61,369 nucleotides of DNA from Hyphomonadaceae bacterium (GTDB lineage: Bacteria > Pseudomonadota > Alphaproteobacteria > Caulobacterales > Maricaulaceae): assembly GCA_013001295.1 (NCBI GenBank), contig JABDMW010000059.1:1-61369 (forward strand). Direction: 5' to 3'. How positions within the stretch are numbered: the stretch's first letter is position 1; every line of letters starts with the position of its first letter. Under the pieces are notes generated by a model. It worked only from the letters and a program-made list of their open reading frames with translations. It had not been told where the DNA came from and did no database searches. Made by a program: the position numbers and the translations under genes. Positions 27,651-36,897 of this stretch are shown in pieces.

Positions 27651-29246
27651 ATGGTAAAAAAGATACTTGCCGTTCTGGTTATTTTGCTGCTGGCAGGGTT
27701 TTTATTTGCCAAGGTCAAATACAAGCGGGTCGCTTCGTCGGATTTTGATTTTCCGACGGAACAAACAGCCAATTTAGCCGAGTTGGTAAAACAGCGCGCG
27801 GTCGATGCGAAACCACCGAATGTTGTCATCCTGCTGGCCGATGATTTGGGGTGGGCAGATGTCGGTTACCATGGCTCTGATATTCAAACGCCAAACATTG
27901 ACCGTCTCGCGAAAGAGGGCATGCGGCTGGAACGCTTTTATGCGACGCCGTTCTGTACCCCGACGCGGGCGGCGCTGATGACGGGCCGTGATCCGATAAA
28001 ACTCGGAGCCGCGCATGCCGTCTTTATGGCTTGGGATAATGGGGGCATTTCACCGGAAGAACATTTCATGCCCGAGAGTTTCCGCGAAGCCGGTTATCAA
28101 ACCGCAATGGTCGGGAAATGGCATCTTGGCCATACCATAGAGCAGCACACGCCGAATGCCCGGGGGTTCGACCATTTCTATGGCCATTTTAATACGGATG
28201 TTCTTTATTTCGATCACACCTTTGCCGGCGGACATGATTTTCAGGAAAACGGAAACAGCGTAAAACATGAAGGTGAATACGCTACCGATGTTCATGGCAA
28301 TCAGGCGGCAAGATATATCAATGAGATGCGCGAGCCCGAGAAACCGTTTTTCCTTTATGTGCCTTTCCTGGCACCGCATTCTCCGATGGATGCCAAAGAG
28401 GAAGATATCGCGAAGTATCCCAACCGGTTGGACACGCCCCGGCATCCTGCCAAAACATATGCGGCGATGGTGCATAGTCTGGATGAAGCTGTCGGCGATA
28501 TTTTGAAAGCATTGGACGATCAAGGCGTTGCTGACAATACGATCGTTTTGTTCTTCTCTGATAATGGTGGCTATTATAATTTCGGCGGCGTTAACACGCC
28601 GCTCAATGGGGGAAAGCTCGAAGCGTATGAAGGCGGTATCCGGGTCACATCGGTTGTCCGTTGGCCGGACGTATTGCCAGCCAATACCGTCAATGAAAAC
28701 GTCATTTCTGTTTTGGACGTATTCCCGACTTTAGCGGAAGCCTCTGGCGTTGAACCGCTCAATGTGAAGAAAATGGATGGGTTTTCGAGATGGGACGCCG
28801 TGACGGGTACTGGTGAAAAAGACCGGGGTGAGCCTCTATATTTCACATCAAATGTGCCGATTTACAACAAATTCCAATACGGTGTTTTGGATGGTCCCTG
28901 GAAATTGGTGCAGCATGTCAATCATTTGCGCCGCACGACAGAAGTGAAAAGCGAATTGTACAATGTTTGGTCAGACCCCAATGAAAGTCAGGATATTTCG
29001 GCTGAGTTCCCTGAGGAATTTGAACGCCTGCAAAACCTTCTGGACAAGCGTCTCGCACTACATCCAATCGGCGGACAATATGTAAAAATTCAACCGCATC
29101 CCGGTTGGCGCGCGCCGAATGATTATGCCGAAGTCGTTATTCCTGCTGATCAGGTCAAGGAAGATATGTGGACAGGTTTCGGGCCGTTAGCGACAACGGT
29201 ACTTCAGCAAACTCACGGTGAGCGGGGCCGTATTAAATACGACTAA
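27651..29246 (+). CDS. Type I sulfatase (arylsulfatase family), membrane-anchored
   Basis: 531 residues. N-terminal hydrophobic helix (residues about 4-21) acts as signal anchor, so the enzyme is periplasmic. Catalytic signature FCTPTRAALMTGRDP: the Cys of C-T-P-T-R is normally converted to formylglycine. Also seen: metal-binding LLADDLGWADVGYHGSDIQT, VGKWHLGH, APHSPMDA and FSDNGGYYNFGG. Type I sulfatases hydrolyse sulfate esters. Strong similarity by eye to the second sulfatase at 35329 (same motifs in register), so they are paralogues. No maturase (FGE or anSME) gene is in the window. Third gene of the dyad-controlled operon. Confidence 0.92.
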   Translation: MVKKILAVLVILLLAGFLFAKVKYKRVASSDFDFPTEQTANLAELVKQRAVDAKPPNVVILLADDLGWADVGYHGSDIQTPNIDRLAKEGMRLERFYATPFCTPTRAALMTGRDPIKLGAAHAVFMAWDNGGISPEEHFMPESFREAGYQTAMVGKWHLGHTIEQHTPNARGFDHFYGHFNTDVLYFDHTFAGGHDFQENGNSVKHEGEYATDVHGNQAARYINEMREPEKPFFLYVPFLAPHSPMDAKEEDIAKYPNRLDTPRHPAKTYAAMVHSLDEAVGDILKALDDQGVADNTIVLFFSDNGGYYNFGGVNTPLNGGKLEAYEGGIRVTSVVRWPDVLPANTVNENVISVLDVFPTLAEASGVEPLNVKKMDGFSRWDAVTGTGEKDRGEPLYFTSNVPIYNKFQYGVLDGPWKLVQHVNHLRRTTEVKSELYNVWSDPNESQDISAEFPEEFERLQNLLDKRLALHPIGGQYVKIQPHPGWRAPNDYAEVVIPADQVKEDMWTGFGPLATTVLQQTHGERGRIKYD

Positions 29247-29262
29247 ACTCGGCTCGCCCGTC

Positions 29263-30669
29263 TTATTTTTTGACGCCCTTCATAATCAAACCTGCATAGC
29301 GGTCCGAGTAGGGCGGGAGTTGAATAAGAAAGTCGCGGAATTTGTCGAGCGGTTGATGGACAACTGAACGCTCATTGGACATAGACCTAAAGCCTTCATA
29401 GCCGCCAATCCGGCCCATGCCGGAGGCACCGATGCCACCGAAAGGAAGGCGTGGATTCGTGCCGGACTGGATGCAATTGTTATTCACAACGGCAGATCCC
29501 GAAGACGTATTGTTGAGGAAATACTCAATATTGCTGTCATTCGTAGAGTAAATATACAGGGCCAATGAATTGGTTCTCGGCGCGATATGCTTGAGAACGT
29601 CCTCGCGGTTTTGATATCCCACGACGCACAATATCGGCCCAAAAACTTCCTCTTGCATGATGTTCATATCTTCCGTGACATCAGTCAGGATTGTCGGCTC
29701 AACATAGCAGTCTTTCAAATTAACAGTCCCGCCACTAACGATGGTCGCGCCTTTTTTAACGGCATCATCCAAAAGCGCTTTGATCCTTTTGGTATGGCGT
29801 TCATTGATGATGCGCGGGACGTAATTGGATTTGTCCAGACCGGTCTGCTCGGAATTGTACTGTTCCTGAATTTTTTCGGATATCAGGTTTTGAAACTCGT
29901 CTTTGACGCTTTCATGTACAATGGCATAGTCGGGAGCAATGCAGACCTGGCCGGCGTTCATAACGCGGCCCCAAGCCAGTTTGGTTGCTGCATTTTCGAG
30001 CTTCGCGGTTTCGTCAATGATGACCGGATTTTTCCCACCCATTTCAAGTGTGATCGATGTAAGATTGTCAGCGGCGGCCTTCATGACAATCTTTCCAACC
30101 GCAGTACCACCGGTGTAATAAATGTGATCGAACGGTTGTTTCAGCAGCTCTTTCGCTACGTCGACGCCGCCTTGAAAAACCTCGGCTTCATCAGTGGGGA
30201 AAGCCTTATTGACGATTTCCTGGATAATCTGAGCGGATTCGGGTGCGAGTTCGGAAGGCTTGATCGCAACAGCGTTGCCAGCTGCCACTGCGGCTAACAT
30301 TGGGACGAAGCTCTCCGCTGTCGGTGCATTATAAGCCGCCATATTGAGAACAACGCCTTTGGATTGACGCCGGATTTCACATTTCTTTCCCATCGTCGCC
30401 AATGAGTTTTTGATCTTCTCTGGCTTCATCCACTTTGCGAGGTTTTTCTTGAAGAAATCGACTTCAGACTTGAGCATGACGAGTTCCGCGGCCATGTCTA
30501 AATCATGGGTGCCACGCTCATGGTGCGCGGCTTTTATCAGATCGTCTTTACGGTCGACGGTTGCTTCCCACAATGCCTGAATTCTCGCAGTTCGCTCAGC
30601 GGCCGTCGTATTGCGCAGACGGGATGTTGATGATTTTAATTTGGCGAATTTTTCGCTAATCTCGGACAT
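29263..30669 (-). CDS. Aldehyde dehydrogenase (coniferyl-aldehyde type)
   Basis: About 468 residues of the class 3-like ALDH group. Seen: LNMAAYNAPTAESFVPMLAA and AVAIKPSELAPES (cofactor binding), TGGTAVGKIVM, catalytic Glu in LEMGGKNPVII, catalytic Cys in NAGQVCIAPDY and PRLPFGGIGASGMGRIGG. Oxidises an aldehyde to the acid with NAD(P)+. Start at ATG 30669, four bases after the SDR stop, with AAAGG upstream; a longer frame to 30729 overlaps the SDR and is rejected. Could oxidise a side-chain aldehyde produced by the SDR/P450 steps. Convergent with the sulfatase gene. Confidence 0.92.
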   Translation of the reverse strand: MSEISEKFAKLKSSTSRLRNTTAAERTARIQALWEATVDRKDDLIKAAHHERGTHDLDMAAELVMLKSEVDFFKKNLAKWMKPEKIKNSLATMGKKCEIRRQSKGVVLNMAAYNAPTAESFVPMLAAVAAGNAVAIKPSELAPESAQIIQEIVNKAFPTDEAEVFQGGVDVAKELLKQPFDHIYYTGGTAVGKIVMKAAADNLTSITLEMGGKNPVIIDETAKLENAATKLAWGRVMNAGQVCIAPDYAIVHESVKDEFQNLISEKIQEQYNSEQTGLDKSNYVPRIINERHTKRIKALLDDAVKKGATIVSGGTVNLKDCYVEPTILTDVTEDMNIMQEEVFGPILCVVGYQNREDVLKHIAPRTNSLALYIYSTNDSNIEYFLNNTSSGSAVVNNNCIQSGTNPRLPFGGIGASGMGRIGGYEGFRSMSNERSVVHQPLDKFRDFLIQLPPYSDRYAGLIMKGVKK

Positions 30670-30673
30670 GTGT

Positions 30674-31549
30674 TTAGCCTTTGTATTGCGGGATGCCGAC
30701 GGCCTTCTGGATCGCCTTTTCGGCCCCACGTTCTGACATCAGCGCGAGCATTACTTTCAAGGGTTTGACATCTTTGCCAACCAGATAGCGAGGTTTCCAC
30801 GTTTTCTTATCTAACAGCGCTAGAACTTCATCCGTGACATAATCGGGGTCATTACCATTGTTGATTTGCTCAACCATTTTCGTCGTCGTTGTTTCCTTAA
30901 GGTGGGGCTCGTAGACATCTTTAACATCCTGGGGGATATCGCTCCATATCGACTTGGTTGTTTCCTCGGCATTTGCGGTCATGTGTGTTTTAACCGCGCC
31001 GGGCTCGATGGATGTCACCTCAATACCGAATGGTGCCAATTCATTGCGCAATGTATTGGTCAACCCTTCAACCGCCCATTTCGACATATTGTAGCTTCCT
31101 GAACACGCCGGATTGGCACGAACGGCGCCCGATGCGAAATTCATGATCCGCGAGTGTGGCGCGGCTTTGCGGATCATAGGCAGGAAGGATTGAATGACCC
31201 GCATCATCCCGAACGTATTGACCTCGAACATGAGTCGCGTCTCTTTCATATTGATGCCTTCAATAGGACCCGTTCCTTTATCAGCAATCCCAGCGTTGTT
31301 GATCAACAAATCCAGCCCAGCATCACCCAGATGTTTGGCCACAGTTTTTGCGCTTGCCGTTACCGATTTGTCGGAGGTCACATCTTGTTCAACGACTACA
31401 ATGTTTTCATGGTCGCCAAGTTCAGATGTGTCGGCTCCGGGCAATACGCCAGCGAAGACCTTCCAGCCCCGCTCCGCAAGTTTTCGGGCTTTCATCGCCC
31501 CCATGCCCATAGCGGCACCGGTTATAAATGCTGTTTTTTGGCCTGCCAT
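30674..31549 (-). CDS. SDR-family oxidoreductase
   Basis: 291 residues of a classical short-chain dehydrogenase, NAD(P)-dependent alcohol/ketone conversion. Seen: TGAAMGMGAMKARKLAERGW (glycine-rich motif, slightly unusual), LINNAGIADKGTGPIEG, catalytic SGSYNMSKWAVEGLTNTLR with Tyr-x3-Lys, and VTSIEPGAVKTHM. A C-terminal extension of about 60 residues is longer than in the other SDRs here, resembling retinol-dehydrogenase-like members. Operon with the ALDH. GGGGAA lies before the ATG, and a 21-bp TetR-type palindrome lies 30 bp upstream. Confidence 0.9.
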   Translation of the reverse strand: MAGQKTAFITGAAMGMGAMKARKLAERGWKVFAGVLPGADTSELGDHENIVVVEQDVTSDKSVTASAKTVAKHLGDAGLDLLINNAGIADKGTGPIEGINMKETRLMFEVNTFGMMRVIQSFLPMIRKAAPHSRIMNFASGAVRANPACSGSYNMSKWAVEGLTNTLRNELAPFGIEVTSIEPGAVKTHMTANAEETTKSIWSDIPQDVKDVYEPHLKETTTTKMVEQINNGNDPDYVTDEVLALLDKKTWKPRYLVGKDVKPLKVMLALMSERGAEKAIQKAVGIPQYKG

Positions 31550-31578
31550 TTTATTCCCCGTATTGTTGATTGGTTGAC

Positions 31579-31599
31579 TTTCCGAACGACGTTCAGAAA
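31579..31599. promoter_or_regulatory. TetR-type operator, copy 1 (before SDR/ALDH)
   Basis: A 21-bp palindrome: TTTCCGAACG and CGTTCAGAAA around a central A. One half-site position differs (C/T against A/G). It matches the copies at 39538-39558 and 48871-48891, and the last of these overlaps the tetR start. It lies 30 bp before the SDR ATG. Confidence 0.8.
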
Positions 31600-31629
31600 A
31601 CTATGGATTACGCTCAGAGTCAAGCGTCG

Positions 31630-32391
31630 TTAAAAAGCGTCAGGGCGCAGTTGGGCATCTGTTCCGCCATCAACATAAATAATGCTGCCCTGCATATATT
31701 CAGCTGCATCTGACAGCATGAATTCAATAACGCCGGCGATTTCGTCTGGTGTCGCGACGCGGGTTTTCGGAATAGGGATAGCTTTGACACTTAGTCCGAT
31801 TTGCGGGTGATCGGCCGCACCTCTGAACATCGGTGTTTCCGTCATGCCAGGCGCAATCGCATTCAAGGTGATGCCAAGTTGGCCCCACTCGGCGGCGCGG
31901 CGGCGGACAGCTCGGGCGACTGCATGTTTAGAAAGGCCGTAAGTCAGCGCGCCATGAGCGTCACCAATATATTGCATGGTCTGCTCTTCTGATTTGTCGA
32001 GCATGGAGACGACAATGTCAGCTTCAGGGTCTGTGCGCATTTGAGCTGAATTGGAAGATATGACGACGACGCGCCCATCGGTTTTTGCTAGCGCATCTTT
32101 AAATCCGTCTAAAAGTGAGACGCACCCGTAATAATTGACCCGCGCAACCAGTTGGCCATTTTCAATATGGCCGCCAAGCCCAGCTGCAAGTACAAGGCGA
32201 TCGATTTTCCCGTCAGACATTTCGAGCGCTTGTGCGATTGCATCGGATCTGCCGTCTTTGGTCGACAGGTCCGCAGAAATTTCTGCTCCTTCAAGATCGA
32301 TACCAATAACTTTAAAATCTTGTGCCTCGAGCTTTTCTCGGACGCAGGCCCCGATTCCAGATGCTGCCCCGCTTATAACTGCTGTTCTCAT
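31630..32391 (-). CDS. 3-alpha-hydroxysteroid dehydrogenase-like SDR
   Basis: About 253 residues, length and sequence close to Comamonas 3-alpha-HSD/carbonyl reductase (HsdA, 257 aa). Seen: ISGAASGIGACVREKLEAQD, GIDLEGAEISADLSTKDGR (in HsdA the same ADLST..GR block), VVISSNSAQ with catalytic Ser, YGLSKHAVARAVRRRAAEWG with Tyr-x3-Lys, LNAIAPGMTETPMF, and the end VDGGTDAQLRPDAF, which mirrors the HsdA C-terminus. It likely oxidises/reduces the C3 hydroxyl of a steroid, and is one of the best steroid indicators in the island. Start at ATG 32391 or the in-frame ATG 32403. Transcribed divergently from the TonB receptor, with a 30-bp dyad between. Confidence 0.88.
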   Translation of the reverse strand: MRTAVISGAASGIGACVREKLEAQDFKVIGIDLEGAEISADLSTKDGRSDAIAQALEMSDGKIDRLVLAAGLGGHIENGQLVARVNYYGCVSLLDGFKDALAKTDGRVVVISSNSAQMRTDPEADIVVSMLDKSEEQTMQYIGDAHGALTYGLSKHAVARAVRRRAAEWGQLGITLNAIAPGMTETPMFRGAADHPQIGLSVKAIPIPKTRVATPDEIAGVIEFMLSDAAEYMQGSIIYVDGGTDAQLRPDAF

Positions 32392-32480
32392 TGTTACTCT
32401 CATTTTGGTTTGAACGGCTAATCTGCCTAAAGCAGAACAGATAAATCAATTGAACGTAATTGCAATAAGTGAGTCTAAAA

Positions 32481-32510
32481 TGCGTAACAAAAATGCAACA
32501 ATGCTACGCA
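32481..32510. promoter_or_regulatory. 30-bp tripartite dyad, copy 2 (between SDR and TonB receptor)
   Basis: TGCGTA and TACGCA separated by 18 bases with GC at the exact centre (ACAAAAAT-GC-AACAATGC). About 90 bp from the SDR start and 152 bp from the receptor ATG, so it can serve both directions. The rest of 32404-32661 is AT-rich with no other feature recognised. Confidence 0.75.
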
Positions 32511-32661
32511 AATCGACAAAATTTGGGTTAAAATAGGGCAAAACGCGCATTATTTTGGATATTTGCTGCGACTTCTTCATTGCGCGGGTTTTGAATATCG
32601 CTTAATCTTTCGCGCAAGAAACGAACAAAATACTGTCGATTTACAAAAGGGGAGACACACT

Positions 32662-35256
32662 ATGTCATCAGCGACTTTCAAGGGATTATCAGGATTAGCG
32701 CTTTCGGCGTCATTAATCGCGCTCAGCGCGCCAGCCATGGCGCAACTCGATGAGATCGTCGTCACGGCTCAGAAAAAAGAGCAAAGTCTGCAAGATGTTC
32801 CTGTTGCCATTGCGGCATTCGACTTACAGGCACTCGAAACTAACCGTATTGACGGCATCGAAGATATTGGCACATTTACACCGGGTGTCTATGTAACGCC
32901 GAACCCGGCTGATCCGAATGGTGTTCGTGTTAATATCCGCGGTATCGGCACATTTGACCCGCAAATCGGGCAGGACAGCCGTGTCGCTATCTATCAAGAT
33001 GGTGTTTATCTCGGGAAAACCCAGGGATTGGCTTTCGATATGCCAGATCTTGCACGGGTCGAGATTTTGAAAGGGCCGCAAGGAACGTTGTATGGGCGAA
33101 ATACCGTCGCTGGCGCAGTCAATCTCGTGTCAGCTTCTCCTGATCCGAGCGAGTATTCCGGAAAGTTCACGGCCGAATACGGCAACTTTAATCATAAAAA
33201 AATTGCTGGCGCGATCAATATTCCAATGGCTGAAACAGCTGCGTTCAGATTATCCGGTTCTTTGATGGACCGTGATGGCTGGGTCGAAAATGACGGTCCT
33301 GGAACGGACTTTGGCGGCGAAAACAAATTTGGCGTCCGCGCGGCATTTGGATTTGATGTCGGATCCGATTGGAACGTCGAATTGGCGGCTGACTACAATA
33401 AGACAAAGAAAGAACCGCTGTTCTATCAATCTGTAACGGATTTTGGTGCAGGATTGTTTGCACCTGCGATCAGTACATTTGATGGTCGCCAGGACATGGT
33501 GACAACCAGTTTCACGAATGAAGAGGGTAATCTGGAAACGAAGGGCGCGTCTATCACAGCAAATTGGGATGTCGCCGAAAACCATGATGTGAAATTTACC
33601 GCTGCTTACCGCGAAGCGGATAGTGCTCGATTTGTTACCCTCGTTCCAACCGCTAATCCTGCAATTATCAATGCGGTGACTGGTGGATTTAACCAAGCCA
33701 TAGGTGCACTCCCATTTGCATTTGGTGTGGCGGGTCAAGGCCTTCGCCCCGATTTCGGGTCTCAATTTGACGGGTCTATCCCAGAACGTGGACTTTTCTT
33801 GTCGCCACCAGGAGGATCCAAAAACCTAGAAGGGCATAACCAGATCAGCTTGGAAGCGACATATAACGGTGAATTTGCTGATGGACGTGTCGAGTATACA
33901 GGCGGTTTGTTCTATTATGACGAAGAAACCGGTACAGCAGGCGGACCAAACCTCGCAAATGCCAATGATTACTTGTTTGTTCTCGGACAGTTTGATCCAC
34001 GTGTAACAGCGCCAAATATCACCGGTTTTCTGGGTGGGCTCGGCGTACCTCCTGCAGCTCAAGGTCCAATCCCCGCAGCTGGCGTCTTGCTGTCATTCTT
34101 GCAAGGACCACTTGCACCGCAAGCCTTCCCGCTTATCAGCCAAATCGTTGGTGATGGGACGACATGTCAGCAGACGCTGATGGCTCCTATGCCGGCCAAC
34201 AATTTCTGTATCCCGACATTGTCAGTTGCATTGGGATCCGCACGTCAAACGACAACGAATTCGTTGTTCATCGACACTAAAGCATTCGCGATCTACGGCC
34301 AGGCGACATTCCATGTGTCGGACAATCTCCGGGTTACCGGCGGGCTGCGTTACTCAGATGAAAGCAAGGACGGTGTTGGCCAGACACGCTCCGTGTTTTT
34401 CAATGATAACATGGACCTTCTCGGTAATATCATTCCGCCAAATATCGCATCTTTCGAAGACGATCTTCTTGATCCTTCTGTAACGATCGAATTTGATGCG
34501 TCTGAGGATATTCTCCTGTACGCGAGCTACAAGGAAAGCTTCCGGTCTGGAGGGTTTAACTCAACCGCCGCTGGCTTGCGGATACCGGGTGAAACGTTTG
34601 GCCCTGACTTTACGTATCAGCGTGAGGATATAACGGCTTATGAGGCTGGGTTCAAAGGTGATTTTGGCAATCAATTCCGGCTGAATGTTGCGGGCTTTTA
34701 CTATGACTTCTCTAACAAGCAGACGACATTCGCTCTAAACCCGCTCATCGCGACTGAGCGTGCCATCGTCAATACAGACGATGAATTGTACGGTTTTGAG
34801 GCTGATGCGCAGTTCGCACTGACCGATGAACTGACACTACGTGGTAGCTATTCATATATTGACGGTACGGCAGGTGACACAGTCAATCCGTTAAATCCGG
34901 CAGACGTCAGAAGCTTTCCGGAACTACAGGGTACACCAAAGAATTCATTCCTTGTATCCATGGACTATAGAGCCGATAGTGGCTTCTTCGGAAACGTCTC
35001 GTACAGCTACAAAGACGAAGTTTTGGCGATCCCTGAAAGTGACTTGCGCTTCCCGTCAATCAGTCTCGTAAATGGTCGGATCGGGTATGACTTCCCGCTT
35101 GCAAATGGCAAATCGGCGACAATCGCACTTTGGGGACAAAACCTGTTTGACGAAGAATATCTCATCGACAGCCTCCCATTCGAAACATTTGCTTACCGCA
35201 CAGAAGTCTACGGCTTGCCTCGGACTTACGGCGCTTCAATTGGCGTTAAATTCTAG
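32662..35256 (+). CDS. TonB-dependent outer-membrane receptor
   Basis: About 864 residues. Signal peptide (SSATFKGLSGLALSASLIAL, cut after PAMAQ), TonB-box-like LDEIVVTAQKKEQSLQDVPV, a plug domain with GIGTFDPQIGQDSRVAIYQD and LKGPQGTLYGRNTVAGAVNL, and a 22-strand-type barrel ending in YGASIGVKF. This iron-complex-receptor-like subclass (VTAQKREQSLQDVPVAI type) is expanded in sphingomonads and marine alphaproteobacteria, where members take up large hydrophobic or sulfated molecules as well as siderophores. The start is ATG 32662 with AAAAGGGGAG upstream; the longer open frame is untranslated leader. Likely the import route of the island's substrate. Confidence 0.93.
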   Translation: MSSATFKGLSGLALSASLIALSAPAMAQLDEIVVTAQKKEQSLQDVPVAIAAFDLQALETNRIDGIEDIGTFTPGVYVTPNPADPNGVRVNIRGIGTFDPQIGQDSRVAIYQDGVYLGKTQGLAFDMPDLARVEILKGPQGTLYGRNTVAGAVNLVSASPDPSEYSGKFTAEYGNFNHKKIAGAINIPMAETAAFRLSGSLMDRDGWVENDGPGTDFGGENKFGVRAAFGFDVGSDWNVELAADYNKTKKEPLFYQSVTDFGAGLFAPAISTFDGRQDMVTTSFTNEEGNLETKGASITANWDVAENHDVKFTAAYREADSARFVTLVPTANPAIINAVTGGFNQAIGALPFAFGVAGQGLRPDFGSQFDGSIPERGLFLSPPGGSKNLEGHNQISLEATYNGEFADGRVEYTGGLFYYDEETGTAGGPNLANANDYLFVLGQFDPRVTAPNITGFLGGLGVPPAAQGPIPAAGVLLSFLQGPLAPQAFPLISQIVGDGTTCQQTLMAPMPANNFCIPTLSVALGSARQTTTNSLFIDTKAFAIYGQATFHVSDNLRVTGGLRYSDESKDGVGQTRSVFFNDNMDLLGNIIPPNIASFEDDLLDPSVTIEFDASEDILLYASYKESFRSGGFNSTAAGLRIPGETFGPDFTYQREDITAYEAGFKGDFGNQFRLNVAGFYYDFSNKQTTFALNPLIATERAIVNTDDELYGFEADAQFALTDELTLRGSYSYIDGTAGDTVNPLNPADVRSFPELQGTPKNSFLVSMDYRADSGFFGNVSYSYKDEVLAIPESDLRFPSISLVNGRIGYDFPLANGKSATIALWGQNLFDEEYLIDSLPFETFAYRTEVYGLPRTYGASIGVKF

Positions 35257-35283
35257 AATCTCTGAGGGGGGATAGGGGCGTAG

Positions 35284-35308
35284 CGGGTCGCTTATGCGAC
35301 CCGTTTTT
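35284..35308 (+). terminator. Rho-independent terminator after TonB receptor
   Basis: Perfect stem CGGGTCGC / GCGACCCG with TTAT loop, followed by TTTTT. Only about 20 bp before the next ATG on the same strand and no promoter-sized gap follows, so downstream sulfatase genes are probably expressed by read-through at a lower level than the receptor. Confidence 0.88.
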
Positions 35309-35328
35309 GTTTAAAAACGGAGCAAATT

Positions 35329-36897
35329 ATGCGGTCTCTGATTATGGCGGTAAGTGCTTGCAGCCTGTTGTTAGGATGCCAAGAAACGACAGGGGAAAAA
35401 ACAGGCGCGTCAGATAAACCAATCGAAGTATCGCAAGCCATTAGGACCACCGCGGCGTACGAACAACCCAATATTGTTATTTTACTGGCAGATGACCTCG
35501 GATGGGCCGATCTCGGATTTCGGGGGAGTGACATTGAAACGCCGAATATCGACAAGCTCGCCAGAGACGGACTAATCCTGAACCGTTTTTATGCCATGCC
35601 GATATGCACGCCGACGCGTTCAGCCTTGATGACAGCGCGCGATCCAATGAAACTGGGTTCAATCTATGCGGGGTTTCAGCCTTGGCAAAATGGTGGCGTT
35701 TCACCTGATGAGCATTTCATGCCCGAAACATTTAAGGCCGCCGGGTATCAGACGGCGATGGTCGGGAAATGGCATTTAGGGCATACAATCGAGCCGCTAG
35801 TGCCAAATTCTCGGGGCTTTGACCATTTCTTTGGTCATCTCATCACGCAAATTGACTATTTTGATTACACTGTGGCCAATGGCTATGATCTGCAGGAAAA
35901 CGGAGCCTCTGTGAGACGTGACGGTCAGTATATGACTGACGTGCACGGCGCGGAAGCGGTTCGCTATCTTGAAAAGTTACGGGATCCGGACAAGCCGTTT
36001 TTTCTTTATGTGCCATTCCTTGCACCCCATTCGCCAATGCAGGCCCCGGCCGAATTGGAAGACAAGTATAAAACGCGCCAAAATCGCCCCTTTCCAAAAC
36101 GCACGTATGCCGCAATGGTTGACAGTCTAGATCAAGCGGTTGGTGAAATTCTGGACAGTCTGGAGGCTCAGGGCTTGGCGGAAAATACATTGGTGTTTTT
36201 CTTCAGTGACAATGGCGGGCTACAAGCATTTGGCGCTGATAATAGCCCCTATCGGGGGGGGAAACTGCAAACGTTCGAAGGCGGGGTGCGTGTTAACGCA
36301 CTGATGCGTTGGCCGGGCCATATTGAACCTGGGACAGCGACGGACGATGTTGTTTCGGTACTCGATGTATTTCCGACGTTTGCAAATGCTGCCGGGGTGT
36401 CGATGGGCAACAGCAAAGAGCTGGACGGGCAGGATAGGTGGCAGGCTTTGATGGACACCGGTGAAGACCCCCGAACGGGCGATCTGTATTTCGCATCTAA
36501 TTCGCCGATTATGGACAAATACCATGTCAGTGTTTTGGAAGAACGCTGGAAACTGGTGCAGATTATTGACCACAAATCGGCATCAACTGACGTTCAGAAC
36601 TTTCTTTTTGATATCAACGCTGATCCGGCAGAAAAGAAAAATTTGGCAGAGACCAATCCCGAAGACGTCGCACGCATGGCTGACAAAATTCGCAAATGGC
36701 GCGCCCTACATCCGATCAATGGAGTCAAGGTCGCGTTGGCACCGCATCCGGGCTGGCGGGCACCTAAGGATTATGCGAAATCCGTTATACCTGCGAGCGA
36801 GTTGCAGGAAGATTATCTGGACAGTTATACGTCTGGAATGCGCGGAAAAATCTTGCAAAAAAGACACGGCGACAAAGGGCGGCTAAGCTATGAGTAG
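35329..36897 (+). CDS. Type I sulfatase, lipoprotein
   Basis: 522 residues. Lipoprotein signal with lipobox LLLGC (Cys17) anchors it in a membrane, facing the periplasm or exterior. Catalytic signature ICTPTRSALMTARDP (formylglycine Cys), LLADDLGWADLGFRGSDIET, VGKWHLGH, APHSPMQA and FSDNGGLQAF as in the paralogue at 27651. Hydrolyses sulfate esters, probably before or just after substrate import. RBS GGAGC before the ATG. Its end overlaps the MBL hydrolase start by eight bases. Confidence 0.92.
   Translation: MRSLIMAVSACSLLLGCQETTGEKTGASDKPIEVSQAIRTTAAYEQPNIVILLADDLGWADLGFRGSDIETPNIDKLARDGLILNRFYAMPICTPTRSALMTARDPMKLGSIYAGFQPWQNGGVSPDEHFMPETFKAAGYQTAMVGKWHLGHTIEPLVPNSRGFDHFFGHLITQIDYFDYTVANGYDLQENGASVRRDGQYMTDVHGAEAVRYLEKLRDPDKPFFLYVPFLAPHSPMQAPAELEDKYKTRQNRPFPKRTYAAMVDSLDQAVGEILDSLEAQGLAENTLVFFFSDNGGLQAFGADNSPYRGGKLQTFEGGVRVNALMRWPGHIEPGTATDDVVSVLDVFPTFANAAGVSMGNSKELDGQDRWQALMDTGEDPRTGDLYFASNSPIMDKYHVSVLEERWKLVQIIDHKSASTDVQNFLFDINADPAEKKNLAETNPEDVARMADKIRKWRALHPINGVKVALAPHPGWRAPKDYAKSVIPASELQEDYLDSYTSGMRGKILQKRHGDKGRLSYE

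Noticed and set aside
29587-30297. 236-codon plus-strand frame
   Set aside because: Lies entirely opposite the aldehyde dehydrogenase, whose catalytic motifs are intact in the minus frame.
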